64,000 nucleotides of DNA from Pseudomonas sp. MUP55 (GTDB taxonomy: Bacteria > Pseudomonadota > Gammaproteobacteria > Pseudomonadales > Pseudomonadaceae). A program made the translations under genes and the position numbers. Positions 45,209 to 53,735 of this stretch are shown piece by piece. The notes below the pieces were generated by a model, which had not been told where the DNA came from, did not search any database, and was given only the letters and a program-made list of their open reading frames with translations. Each line of letters opens with the position of its first letter. Position 1 is the stretch's first letter. The stretch covers positions 2,480,001-2,544,000 of the forward strand of contig NZ_CP138214.1 in assembly GCF_034043515.1 (NCBI RefSeq), given 5' to 3'.

Positions 45209-45712
45209 ATGAAAAGTTTGAAAACCCTCGTTTGTGCTACTTCGTTCGCCCTGTGCTTTGGTGCAGTTTCGGTGGCCAATGCAGCCACCATCGCGCCTGC
45301 CGGTACCGCATTCACCACCGCCGGTTCCATCACGGTAACGTCGCCCGCTTCGTTGAACCTGCCAGTCACTTGCAACATCGTCTTCACCGGTTCCGTAGCT
45401 GCCAATGGGGCGAGTGCCGCGATTACCGGTGCACAGGTCAGCGGTTCCAACGCGCTGTGTGGTGTCCCTCAGTTGCTGGGCCTGCCATGGACCTTGAATG
45501 TGGCCAGTGGCGGTCCTGACGCCTTCAACGGTACGGTTTCGGGTGTGAATTTCAAAATTCTCAACAACTGCTCGGCGTCGCCGGTGACCATCAACGTCGG
45601 CTTCAAAAACTCCACCAACACGCTGTCCGTACCCAGCGCACAAACGGTTGGTTCCTGCAAGATTACGGCTCTGACCGCTACACCAAGCCCGGCCTTTACC
45701 GTAACCCCGTAA
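45209..45712 (+). CDS. praB: PraB-like alkane-oxidation activator protein, copy 2
   Basis: A 167-residue exported protein, signal cleaved after ANA (25), mature part ATIAPAGTAFTTAGSITV, the same APAGxAFTxxGxI start as copy 1 but with clearly diverged sequence and a Ser/Thr/Asn-rich, low-charge composition typical of a surface-active or amyloid-like secreted protein. Cys residues occur in similar positions. ATG 45209 gives the signal peptide (MKSLKTLVCATSFALCF); the upstream frame to 45119 is spurious. Followed by a strong hairpin. Confidence 0.82.
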   Translation: MKSLKTLVCATSFALCFGAVSVANAATIAPAGTAFTTAGSITVTSPASLNLPVTCNIVFTGSVAANGASAAITGAQVSGSNALCGVPQLLGLPWTLNVASGGPDAFNGTVSGVNFKILNNCSASPVTINVGFKNSTNTLSVPSAQTVGSCKITALTATPSPAFTVTP

Positions 45713-45754
45713 GTGCAGTGAGTATTTGACGTGATGATCACACGTTGAAAGACG

Positions 45755-45778
45755 CCAGTGCCTCGCAAGAGGCACTGG
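45755..45778. terminator. Hairpin between praB copy 2 and the FadL gene
   Basis: Perfect 10-bp stem CCAGTGCCTC / GAGGCACTGG with a GCAA tetraloop, 42 bp after praB and 60 bp before the FadL-type gene. No U tract; could be a partial terminator or mRNA stabiliser separating the abundant PraB message from downstream. Confidence 0.6.
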
Positions 45779-45838
45779 CTGCGGGAAGCCAGGTCGGGAC
45801 AACCGATCTCGGAGGATAAAAACAATAAGGAGTGGAGC

Positions 45839-47248
45839 ATGAATAATAAGAAGCAACAGGCACGTACGTTATTGAGCCTGGCAATTCTCGGCGGTCTGAT
45901 CACGGCAACCGGGTACGCACACGCCGGCGGTTTTTCCACGCCGACCTTCGGCGCTCCGGGATGGGGACGTGCCTTCGGTGGTGGCTCACTGTTCCAGAAC
46001 GATCCTTCTTCGGCCTACAACAACCCGGCCGGCATGGCTTTCATCGACCGCACGATTTCGCAATTCACCGTCGATTACGCGCGTATCAATGTTAAATACA
46101 AGGGCACGGCCACGGACTATGCCGGCAACGCACCGGTGGCAGTCGACCCCACGGATCTGAGTTCCACGCCCCGCACGGGCGATGGCGGACAAGGCGGCTT
46201 TACCGCCTGGTTGCCAACCGGCTTCATGGTGATACCGATCAACGACCGTTTTGCGTTCGGGCTCAGCCAGGTGGTACCACTGGGTGCGCGCACCACCTGG
46301 GATGAGGACTGGATCGGGCGCGATTTTGCCGTCGACACACGCATTGAAACGGTAGGGGTCACAGGCTCCCTGTCGTTCAAGGTCAATGACCAGTTTTCGG
46401 TGGGTGCCGGTGCAATTGTCCAGCACACCAAAGGCTTCGTCAGTCAGAACCTCGACCTGTATTCTGCGGCGGCGTTGTCGCCTGAAATCGGCATTGCATT
46501 CCCGTCCGGCGTAGGCTCGTCACTGATGCGGGTCAAGGTGGACAACACCTCGGTCGGCTGGTTTGCCGGTGTGGTCTGGAAGCCGACCGAGTTCGATACC
46601 CTGGGCCTGAACTACCACGCCAAGATCAAAAACAAACTGGAAGGCAAGTACAGCATCTATGCCGACGAGGCCAACAAGTCGCTCATCGAAGGCGGCTTGC
46701 CAGCGCTTGCGTACCCCGGGCTGGACCTCAACGTCAACGGCGCCAAGGCCTCGACGCAACTGGACGTTCCCGCCAACGCGTCCATCGACTGGGTGCACCA
46801 GTTCAATGACCGCCTCACGCTGGGCGCCAGCGTCACCTGGACGCAATGGTCGTCGTTCAAGGCGCTGACCTTGAAGTCCGAGGGCACGCAGATTGTGTCG
46901 ATTCCCTATAACTACAAGGACGCCTGGATGGTGTCGCTGGGTGGCGACTACAAATTTACCGACGACTTCACCTTCCGCGCGGGTGTGGCGACCGACCAGA
47001 CGCCCACTCGCAACTCGACGCGTGACCCGCGTATCCCGGACGGTGATCGTATTTTTGCCTCCCTGGGGTTTGGCTACAACATCCGTGCCGTTCCTGGTCT
47101 GAGCATCGACGGTGCCTACTCGCGGCAATTCGTCGAGAAGGCCAAGCTCAGGACGCACAACCAGGATCGTCTGGGCGGCGCAACGCTTGATGGTAAAGCA
47201 GACGCCAAGGGTGAGGTTGTCAGCCTTTCAGCGACCTACGCATTTTGA
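45839..47248 (+). CDS. FadL/TodX-family outer-membrane hydrocarbon transporter
   Basis: A 469-residue outer-membrane beta-barrel protein. Signal peptide (about 1-29, cleaved after AHA) then the FadL N-terminal hatch GGFSTPTFGAPGWGRAF...DPSSAYNNPAGMAF with the conserved NPAG, and a barrel ending VSLSATYAF with the terminal Phe needed for outer-membrane assembly. It imports long-chain fatty acids or alkanes. ATG 45839 follows an AAGGAG RBS. Position next to alkB and praB points to alkane uptake. Confidence 0.92.
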   Translation: MNNKKQQARTLLSLAILGGLITATGYAHAGGFSTPTFGAPGWGRAFGGGSLFQNDPSSAYNNPAGMAFIDRTISQFTVDYARINVKYKGTATDYAGNAPVAVDPTDLSSTPRTGDGGQGGFTAWLPTGFMVIPINDRFAFGLSQVVPLGARTTWDEDWIGRDFAVDTRIETVGVTGSLSFKVNDQFSVGAGAIVQHTKGFVSQNLDLYSAAALSPEIGIAFPSGVGSSLMRVKVDNTSVGWFAGVVWKPTEFDTLGLNYHAKIKNKLEGKYSIYADEANKSLIEGGLPALAYPGLDLNVNGAKASTQLDVPANASIDWVHQFNDRLTLGASVTWTQWSSFKALTLKSEGTQIVSIPYNYKDAWMVSLGGDYKFTDDFTFRAGVATDQTPTRNSTRDPRIPDGDRIFASLGFGYNIRAVPGLSIDGAYSRQFVEKAKLRTHNQDRLGGATLDGKADAKGEVVSLSATYAF

Positions 47249-47287
47249 TCTGCCACAGGCGAAGTGCTTGAAACACGCCTGTGATCA

Positions 47288-47309
47288 ACGGGTCGCATAG
47301 GCGACCCGT
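47288..47309. terminator. Hairpin after the FadL-type gene
   Basis: Perfect 9-bp stem ACGGGTCGC / GCGACCCGT with an ATAG loop, extendable by flanking ATCAA/TTGAT, 40 bp after the stop. No U run follows, so efficiency is uncertain. Confidence 0.6.
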
Positions 47310-47385
47310 GTTGATGCAATCGGATTTGAGTGGAGAAGGCTGGCCTGTTCAGCCGATATTTTTTCGTCCAATCATTAAATAAAAA

Positions 47386-47405
47386 TTTCAAAACAAAATT
47401 TGAAT
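47386..47405. promoter_or_regulatory. TTTCAA-N8-TTGAAT inverted repeat upstream of the fadE-like gene
   Basis: Within an AT-rich block (47375-47415) about 95-110 bp before the fadE-like start, arms TTTCAA and TTGAAT are 8 bp apart, with an inner TTCAAA-N6-TTTGAA dyad. It matches the pattern upstream of alkB at 43044. Probable operator or activator site of a shared, unidentified regulator. Confidence 0.45.
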
Positions 47406-47497
47406 TTGTCTTTCCGAGTTTGTAGTGTGGCGCTACGCCGTCGCTCAATCGGAGCGACCCACGCGGGTGTCACGCCCTGAATCAAGTGAGGTATCCC

Positions 47498-50023
47498 ATG
47501 GTTATCTGGTTATTGGTGGGTTTCGCCGCGGCGACGGCCCTGGCGTATCGACAAGCCGCTGCCACCTCGTGGCTGGTCGCCGGCCTGGCATGGTTGGCGG
47601 CTGGCTATCTGTTCAACGCAGTCGGCGCATTCGGCGCCGGCGTTGCGGCGGTGCTGGTGGTGCTACCGGCCTTGCTGCTGGCGATCAAACCCCTGCGCCG
47701 GGCGCTGTTGACCAGCAAGGCCCTGGGGCTGTTTCGGACGATCATGCCGGCAATGTCCGACACCGAACGGGCGGCCATCGAGTCCGGCACCGTGTGGTGG
47801 GACGCCGAGCTGTTCAGCGGCACGCCCAACTGGCAGCGCCTGCTGCAAGCCGCACCGGCCAGCCTGAGTGCCGAAGAGCAGGCGTTCCTCGACAACGAAG
47901 TCGAAACCCTGTGCGACATCGCCAATGACTGGGAAACCACCCAGGTATGGCAAGACATGTCCCCCGAGGGCTGGCAGTACACCAAGGACGCCGGCTTTCT
48001 CGGCATGATCATTCCCAAGCAATACGGCGGCAAGGGCTTCTCCCACTACGCCCACTCCCAGGTGGTGATGAAGCTGTCGACGCGTTGCTCGGCGGCGGCT
48101 ATTTCGGTGATGGTGCCCAATTCCCTGGGCCCCGCCGAACTGTTGCTGCATTACGGCACCGATGCCCAGCGCAACTACTACCTCCCGCGTCTGGCCCGAG
48201 GTGAGGACATCCCGTGCTTTGCCTTGACCAGCCCCTACGCCGGCTCCGACGCCGGGGCCATCCCCGACGTAGGCGTTGTGTGCAAGGGCTTGCACGAAGG
48301 CGAGGAGGTGCTGGGCTTCAGCGTGACCTGGGACAAGCGCTACATCACCCTCGGTCCGATTGCCACGGTGCTGGGCCTGGCCTTCCGTGCCGAAGACCCG
48401 GACGGCTTGCTCGGCGTTGCAGGCTCACTGGGTATTACCTGCGCGCTGATTCCCACCTCACATCCGGGCGTGAACAGCGGCCGGCGTCATTGGCCGCTGA
48501 ACGCGGTATTCCAGAACGGCCCCACCACCGGCAAGGATGTGTTCATCCCGCTGGAGTGGGTGATCGGCGGCCGCGAACAAGTCGGCAACGGCTGGCGCAT
48601 GCTGATGGAATGCCTGGCGGCGGGGCGGGCGATTTCGCTGCCGTCGGCCAACGTCGGCCTGGGCAAAGTCGCGGTACGTGGCACCACCGCCTACGCCGCG
48701 ATGCGTAAACAGTTCGGCCTGCCCATCGGCAAGTTCGAAGGCGTGCAGGCGCCACTGGCGCGCATGGCCGGGCACCTGTATGCCTGTGATGCGGTGCGCA
48801 AGGTGTCGGTGGCGTCCCTGGATGCCGGCGAGAAACCTTCGGTCATCTCCGCCATCGCCAAGTACCACGTCACCGAGCGCGCGCGCATGATCGTCAACGA
48901 CGGCATGGACATTGTCGCGGGCAAGGGCATCTGCATGGGGCCCAACAACTTCCTGGCCCGTGCCTACCAGCAAAGCCCCATCGCCATCACGGTGGAAGGC
49001 GCGAACATCATGACCCGCTGCCTGATCATCTACGGCCAGGGCCTGATCCGCTGCCATCCCTATGTGTTCCGCGAAATGGAAGCGGCGCGCAACCCGGATC
49101 GGCGCAAGGCCCTGGAGGCGTTCGACAGCGCGATGTTCGGCCATGTGAGTTTCGTGCTGGCCAATACCGTGCGCGCGGCGGTGCATGCGCTGACCGGCGG
49201 TCGACTGCTGGCTGCCCCGGCCAAGACCGACCCGGCGCTGGCGTCCTACTACCGCCAGGCCAATCGTCTGTCGGTGGTGCTGGCGTTGGTCTCGGACGTG
49301 TCCATGGGCGTGCTGGGAGGCGCCCTCAAGCGCAAGGAAAGTATCACCGGGCGCCTGGGCGATGTGCTGTCGCAGTTGTACATCCTCTCCTGCGTGCTCA
49401 AGCGCTTTGAGGACGATGGCCGGCCCCAGGCCGATTTGCCGCTGGTGCATTGGGCGGCTCAGGATGCCTTGCTGCGTGCCCATGAGGCGCTGGCCGAGGT
49501 ACTCGACAATTACCCCTCCAAAGCCGCTGCGGCAGTGCTGCGTACCTTGAGTTTTCCGTTTGGCATACCGCTGCGCAAACCGTCGGATCAGCTGTTGGCG
49601 CAAGTCGCCGAGGTGGTGCAGACCCCCGGCGAAACCCGCGACCGTCTGCTGGCCAATTCCTACATCCCCCGTCCGGAAATCGACAAGCTGGCGTATGGCG
49701 AACTGGGTTTTCGCTTGTTACCCCAGGTGGAGTTGATCGAGGCGCGGCTCAAGCCCGCCGTCAAGCAAGGCCTGCTCGCGCCGATGCCGATCTCGTCTGC
49801 GGCCTTTACCGGCTGGCGCGTCAAGGCGCGGGCGCTGGACCTGATCAGCGACGACGAAGACGCGTTGCTTGCACGCTATGTGGAATACGCCGACCACGGC
49901 ATCCAGGTCGACGATTTCCCTCAGGACTTCGGGTTGCTGGAGGCCCTGCAGCAGCGCAAACAAGCGTTGGAACCGGTCACCAAGCGTCGTACCAGCCAAA
50001 GCGAAAACGCCTCGGTGAACTAA
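47498..50023 (+). CDS. Large acyl-CoA dehydrogenase (FadE type)
   Basis: An 841-residue enzyme of the long FadE architecture (E. coli FadE, 814 aa): two short N-terminal hydrophobic segments (about 3-30 and 34-75), the acyl-CoA dehydrogenase N, middle (FALTSPYAGSDAG near 245) and C domains (RGTTAYAAMRKQFGLPIGKFEG near 390-411; GKGICMGPNNFLARAYQ near 470), and the DUF1974-like C-terminal extension. It makes trans-2-enoyl-CoA. First gene of a run with FabG, MaoC, thiolase and FadD. ATG 47498 is used; an ATG four codons earlier is possible. Confidence 0.92.
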   Translation: MVIWLLVGFAAATALAYRQAAATSWLVAGLAWLAAGYLFNAVGAFGAGVAAVLVVLPALLLAIKPLRRALLTSKALGLFRTIMPAMSDTERAAIESGTVWWDAELFSGTPNWQRLLQAAPASLSAEEQAFLDNEVETLCDIANDWETTQVWQDMSPEGWQYTKDAGFLGMIIPKQYGGKGFSHYAHSQVVMKLSTRCSAAAISVMVPNSLGPAELLLHYGTDAQRNYYLPRLARGEDIPCFALTSPYAGSDAGAIPDVGVVCKGLHEGEEVLGFSVTWDKRYITLGPIATVLGLAFRAEDPDGLLGVAGSLGITCALIPTSHPGVNSGRRHWPLNAVFQNGPTTGKDVFIPLEWVIGGREQVGNGWRMLMECLAAGRAISLPSANVGLGKVAVRGTTAYAAMRKQFGLPIGKFEGVQAPLARMAGHLYACDAVRKVSVASLDAGEKPSVISAIAKYHVTERARMIVNDGMDIVAGKGICMGPNNFLARAYQQSPIAITVEGANIMTRCLIIYGQGLIRCHPYVFREMEAARNPDRRKALEAFDSAMFGHVSFVLANTVRAAVHALTGGRLLAAPAKTDPALASYYRQANRLSVVLALVSDVSMGVLGGALKRKESITGRLGDVLSQLYILSCVLKRFEDDGRPQADLPLVHWAAQDALLRAHEALAEVLDNYPSKAAAAVLRTLSFPFGIPLRKPSDQLLAQVAEVVQTPGETRDRLLANSYIPRPEIDKLAYGELGFRLLPQVELIEARLKPAVKQGLLAPMPISSAAFTGWRVKARALDLISDDEDALLARYVEYADHGIQVDDFPQDFGLLEALQQRKQALEPVTKRRTSQSENASVN

Positions 50024-50040
50024 AGGGATACACGGGGCAG

Positions 50041-50130
50041 TGTGGGAGGGGGCTTGCCCCCGATAGCCGTGTGTCAGCCCAAGCAGATGTGCCTGATAGA
50101 CCGCCATCGGGGGCAAGCCCCCTCCCACAT
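50041..50130. repeat. REP doublet between fadE-like and fabG-like genes
   Basis: Inverted pair of GGGAGGGGGCTTGCCCCC palindromes, 90 bp overall, starting 17 bp after the fadE-like stop. First REP of this type after a 40-kb stretch without any. Confidence 0.93.
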
Positions 50131-50160
50131 TCGATTGGGTTTTCAACGCAGGAGGGTGAT

Positions 50161-51504
50161 ATGAGTGACCGCTACCTTACTTTCGTCAATTCCCCTTGGG
50201 GGCGCCGTGTGGCCCAGGCCGTCGGCTTGCCGCAACCCTTGGCACTGCAACGCCATCGCAGCGGCCAGCCAGGGCTGGTCAACCCGGTGATTCTCGCCGG
50301 GGCAGGGCGCCTGGCTGAGTCTGTACAGCGCCTTTTCAGCGCCACTGACACCGTCGCGGCCACCCCGGCAACCCTGCGGGCGCCGTCCACGGTCAAGGTA
50401 CAGGGCGCGGTGTTCGATGCCACGAACGTGGCCGACCTGGCGCATCTGGACGAGCTCTATGCCTTCTTTCACAGCAACGCCAAACGCCTTGGCCAACACG
50501 CCCGCGTGGTGGTGCTCGGCACCGCGCCGGAACACTGCCAGGACCTGCCCCAAGTCGTTGCCCAGCGTGCGCTCGAAGGCCTGGTGCGCTCATTGGCCAA
50601 GGAGTTGCGCCGGGCGATCACCGTGCAGCTGATCTACGTGGCGCCCGGCGCCGAAGACGCGCTGGACAGCAGCCTGCGCTTCTTTCTGTCACGTCGTTCG
50701 GCCTATGTGTCGGGGCAAGTGATCCGCCTGGAGCCGCCTGTCGACAGCACTACCGCCATCCACTGGGACACGCCGCTGGCCGGCCGTCGCGCCCTGGTGA
50801 CCGGCGCGTCCCGTGGTATTGGCCTGGCCATCGCCCAGGTGCTGGCGCGCGACGGTGCCCACGTGGTGTGCGTCGACGTGCCCCAAGCGCAGCAGGCGCT
50901 GCAACAGGCCGCCGACAGCGTGAACGGCTCGGCGTTGCCCCTGGACATCACCGCGCCGGATGCCGCCGCGTTACTGCAGGCGCATGTCAGCCAATACGGC
51001 GCCTTCGATGTGGTGGTGCACAACGCCGGCATTACCCGCGACAAGACCATCGCCAAGATGACCGACGCCGCCTGGCGCAGTGTGCTGGCGGTGAACCTTC
51101 AAGCACCGTTGCAGCTCAGCCAGGCGCTGCTGGACCACCAGGGCCTGAACCCCGGCGGGCGCATCGTGTGCGTCTCGTCGATTTCCGGGATCGCCGGCAA
51201 CCTTGGGCAAAGCAACTACGCCACGTCCAAGGCCGGGGTGATCGGCCTGGTGCAAGGCCTGGCCCCGCGCGCGGCGGTGCGGCAAGTGACGGTGAATGCC
51301 GTGGCGCCGGGCTTTATCGAGACGCAGATGACCGCGAAAATCCCGCTGCTGATCCGTGAGGCCGGGCGGCGCATGAATTCCCTGTCCCAGGGCGGCCAAC
51401 CGGTGGACGTGGCCGAGACCATCGCCTGGCTGGCGCATCCGGCGTCCGGTGGGGTCAATGGCCAGGTGGTGCGGGTGTGCGGGCAAAGCCTGCTGGGGGC
51501 CTGA
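50161..51504 (+). CDS. High-molecular-weight FabG-type 3-hydroxyacyl-CoA/3-oxoacyl reductase
   Basis: A 447-residue SDR of the long FabG4 kind. The N-terminal ~200 residues form a degenerate Rossmann domain (FDATNVADLAHLDELYAFF...). The C-terminal catalytic SDR has TGASRGIGLAIA (about 214-225), NAGITRDKTIAKM (about 287), Ser in SSISGIAGN, and Tyr353-x3-Lys357 (YATSKAG). It interconverts 3-oxoacyl- and (R)-3-hydroxyacyl-CoA. ATG 50161 with a GGAGG RBS; the apparent upstream extension is REP sequence. The next gene's ATG directly follows the stop. Confidence 0.9.
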   Translation: MSDRYLTFVNSPWGRRVAQAVGLPQPLALQRHRSGQPGLVNPVILAGAGRLAESVQRLFSATDTVAATPATLRAPSTVKVQGAVFDATNVADLAHLDELYAFFHSNAKRLGQHARVVVLGTAPEHCQDLPQVVAQRALEGLVRSLAKELRRAITVQLIYVAPGAEDALDSSLRFFLSRRSAYVSGQVIRLEPPVDSTTAIHWDTPLAGRRALVTGASRGIGLAIAQVLARDGAHVVCVDVPQAQQALQQAADSVNGSALPLDITAPDAAALLQAHVSQYGAFDVVVHNAGITRDKTIAKMTDAAWRSVLAVNLQAPLQLSQALLDHQGLNPGGRIVCVSSISGIAGNLGQSNYATSKAGVIGLVQGLAPRAAVRQVTVNAVAPGFIETQMTAKIPLLIREAGRRMNSLSQGGQPVDVAETIAWLAHPASGGVNGQVVRVCGQSLLGA

Positions 51505-52413
51505 ATGGACTACGTGACGCAGATCATCGACCCGCCGCCTTCGCGCGCCCAACTGTTGCTCGCCGGTGCGCGCGGCGTGCGCAAGCCCAAGCCAGATGCC
51601 GCGCCGGTATTGCCCAGGGAGCGTCTGGTACGCCCGGCGGTGGAGGTGTCGGGCGGCGCAATCGCCGCCTATGGCCGTGCCTGTGGTTTTCGCCCCGAGC
51701 AGGGCGTGCCGCTGTCCTATCCCCATGTGCTGGCGTTCCCGTTGCACTTGATGCTGCTGATCCGGCCCAGCTTCCCGTACCCGGCCAGCGGCATGGTGCA
51801 CCTGGCCAATCGTATTCGTCAGCACCAGCGCCTGCATGAAGGCCAGGCGCTGCGCCTGGAAGTGTTCTGCGAGCGCTGGGTCGCCCACCCCAAAGGGCAG
51901 GCGTTGAGCATCGCGACCCGTGCCTACGGCGCCGAGACCCTGGTGTGGGAAAGTGACAGCCTGTACCTGCGCCGTGGCGTGAAAGATCCGCTGGGAGAGC
52001 AGTGGGTCAATGCACTGCCGTTGCAGGAAGATGGCTTGCTGCGCACCCAGCGCTGGGTATTGCCCGCCGATCTGGGGCGCCGATTTGCCAAGGTCTCGGG
52101 GGATTTCAATCCGATCCATACCTCGGTGATGGGCGCGAAGCTCTTCGGCTTTCGCCGCGCCATCGCCCACGGCATGTGGACCCTGGGCCGCGCACTGGCG
52201 GCACAGCAGCCACCGGGCGGCCTGGACCGCGCCGAGGCCCACTGCGATTTCAAGGTGCCGATCTTCCTGCCCGGCCAGGTCGCCCTGTGGAGTCGCCCGG
52301 TGACGGGCCCGCTCCGTGAGTTCGAAGTGCGCAATGCCGCTGGCGACACACCGCATATGCGCGGGTTGTTGCTGTGGGATCAAACGCCTGGAATGAGAGC
52401 CTTACATGAGTGA
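51505..52413 (+). CDS. MaoC-like (R)-specific enoyl-CoA hydratase
   Basis: A 302-residue double hot-dog protein. The C-terminal MaoC half has the hydratase motif SGDFNPIH (about 198-205), followed by FRRAIAHGMWTLGRALA; the N-terminal half is a degenerate hot dog. It resembles HtdX-type hydratases and should convert trans-2-enoyl-CoA to (R)-3-hydroxyacyl-CoA. Adjacent to the FabG (no gap) and overlapping the thiolase by 8 bp, so the three are co-translated. Confidence 0.88.
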   Translation: MDYVTQIIDPPPSRAQLLLAGARGVRKPKPDAAPVLPRERLVRPAVEVSGGAIAAYGRACGFRPEQGVPLSYPHVLAFPLHLMLLIRPSFPYPASGMVHLANRIRQHQRLHEGQALRLEVFCERWVAHPKGQALSIATRAYGAETLVWESDSLYLRRGVKDPLGEQWVNALPLQEDGLLRTQRWVLPADLGRRFAKVSGDFNPIHTSVMGAKLFGFRRAIAHGMWTLGRALAAQQPPGGLDRAEAHCDFKVPIFLPGQVALWSRPVTGPLREFEVRNAAGDTPHMRGLLLWDQTPGMRALHE

Positions 52414-53704
52414 ATACAGCTTCAATCCGCCGCCGACTCGACGCGTGGCGATCATCGGCGGCAACCGCCTGCCGTTTGCGCGATCCAACACCGTCTATGC
52501 CCAGGACAGCAATCAGGACTTGCTGGTGGCCGCGCTGCAAGGCCTGGTGGATCGCTACAACCTGCACGGCCAGTGCCTGGGTGAATTCGTCGCTGGCGCG
52601 GTGATCAAGCATTCGCGCGATTTCAACCTGGCCCGTGAGTCACTGCTGTCCACCACATTGTCGGCGCAGACGCCGGCCTACGATGTGCAGCAAGCCTGCG
52701 GCACGGGCCTGGAAGCGGCGTTGCTGGTGGCCAATAAAATCGCCCTTGGCCAGATCGAGGTGGGCATTGCAGGCGGCGCGGACACCACCTCCGATGCGCC
52801 GATTGGCATCAACGAGTCCCTGCGCCACACCTTGCTCGCGGCCAATCGGGCCAAGGGCATGGGCGACACGCTGAAAAGCCTGCTGAAGGTGCGCCCGTCG
52901 ATGTTCTTCAAGCCGCTGCTGCCGCGCAATGGCGAACCCCGCACCGGCCTGTCGATGGGTGAGCACTGCGAAGAAATGGCCAAGCGCTGGCAGATCAAGC
53001 GCCTGGCCCAGGATGAATTGACCCTGTGCAGTCATCAACGCCTCGACGCGGCGTACCAGCGCGGCTTTTTCGATGACCTGATCAGCCCTCATCGCGGCCT
53101 GGCCCGTGATAACAACCTGCGCCGCGATATCAGCCTGGAAAAACTCGCCAGCCTGGCGCCGGCATTCGACCGCCAGAGCGGCACCCTCACCGCCGGCAAC
53201 TCAACGCCCCTGACCGACGGCGCGTCGGTGGTGCTGCTGGCCAGCGAAGCCTGGGCCGCTGCAAATGGCTGGCCCGTGCTGGCCTACCTGCGCACTGGCG
53301 AAACGGCGGCGGTGAATTTTGTCGACGGCACCGAAGGCCTGTTGATGGCCCCGGCCTACGCCGTACCGCGCATGCTCAAGCGCGAAGGCCTGGGGCTGGC
53401 AGACTTTGATTTTTTCGAGATTCACGAAGCCTTCGCCGCCCAGGTGCTGTGCACGCTCAAGGCCTGGGAAGACCCCGACTACTGCCGCGAGCGGCTTGGC
53501 CTGGATGCACCGCTGGGCGTCATTGACCGCACCAAGATGAACGTCAACGGTGGCTCGCTTGGCTGCGGTCATCCGTTTGCCGCCACGGGTGGGCGGCAAC
53601 TGGCGGCATTGGCCAAGGCCATCCATGAGCGCGGCGGCGGACGCGGCTTGATCTCGATCTGTGCGGCGGGCGGGCTGGGTATTACCGCCATCGTCGAAAA
53701 GTAG
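52406..53704 (+). CDS. Thiolase (FadI/FadA2-type acetyl-CoA acyltransferase)
   Basis: A 432-residue thiolase that cleaves 3-oxoacyl-CoA with CoA. The nucleophilic Cys lies in QQACGTGLEAA (about 98), the His in EIHEAFAAQVL (about 341), and the second Cys in LGCGHPFAATGGRQ (about 387). Length about 430 matches FadI-type trifunctional-complex thiolases rather than the 390-residue FadA. Its ATG overlaps the MaoC stop. Confidence 0.93.
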   Translation: MSEYSFNPPPTRRVAIIGGNRLPFARSNTVYAQDSNQDLLVAALQGLVDRYNLHGQCLGEFVAGAVIKHSRDFNLARESLLSTTLSAQTPAYDVQQACGTGLEAALLVANKIALGQIEVGIAGGADTTSDAPIGINESLRHTLLAANRAKGMGDTLKSLLKVRPSMFFKPLLPRNGEPRTGLSMGEHCEEMAKRWQIKRLAQDELTLCSHQRLDAAYQRGFFDDLISPHRGLARDNNLRRDISLEKLASLAPAFDRQSGTLTAGNSTPLTDGASVVLLASEAWAAANGWPVLAYLRTGETAAVNFVDGTEGLLMAPAYAVPRMLKREGLGLADFDFFEIHEAFAAQVLCTLKAWEDPDYCRERLGLDAPLGVIDRTKMNVNGGSLGCGHPFAATGGRQLAALAKAIHERGGGRGLISICAAGGLGITAIVEK

Positions 53705-53735
53705 CCCAACCCACAACAACAATAAGGACACTGCC

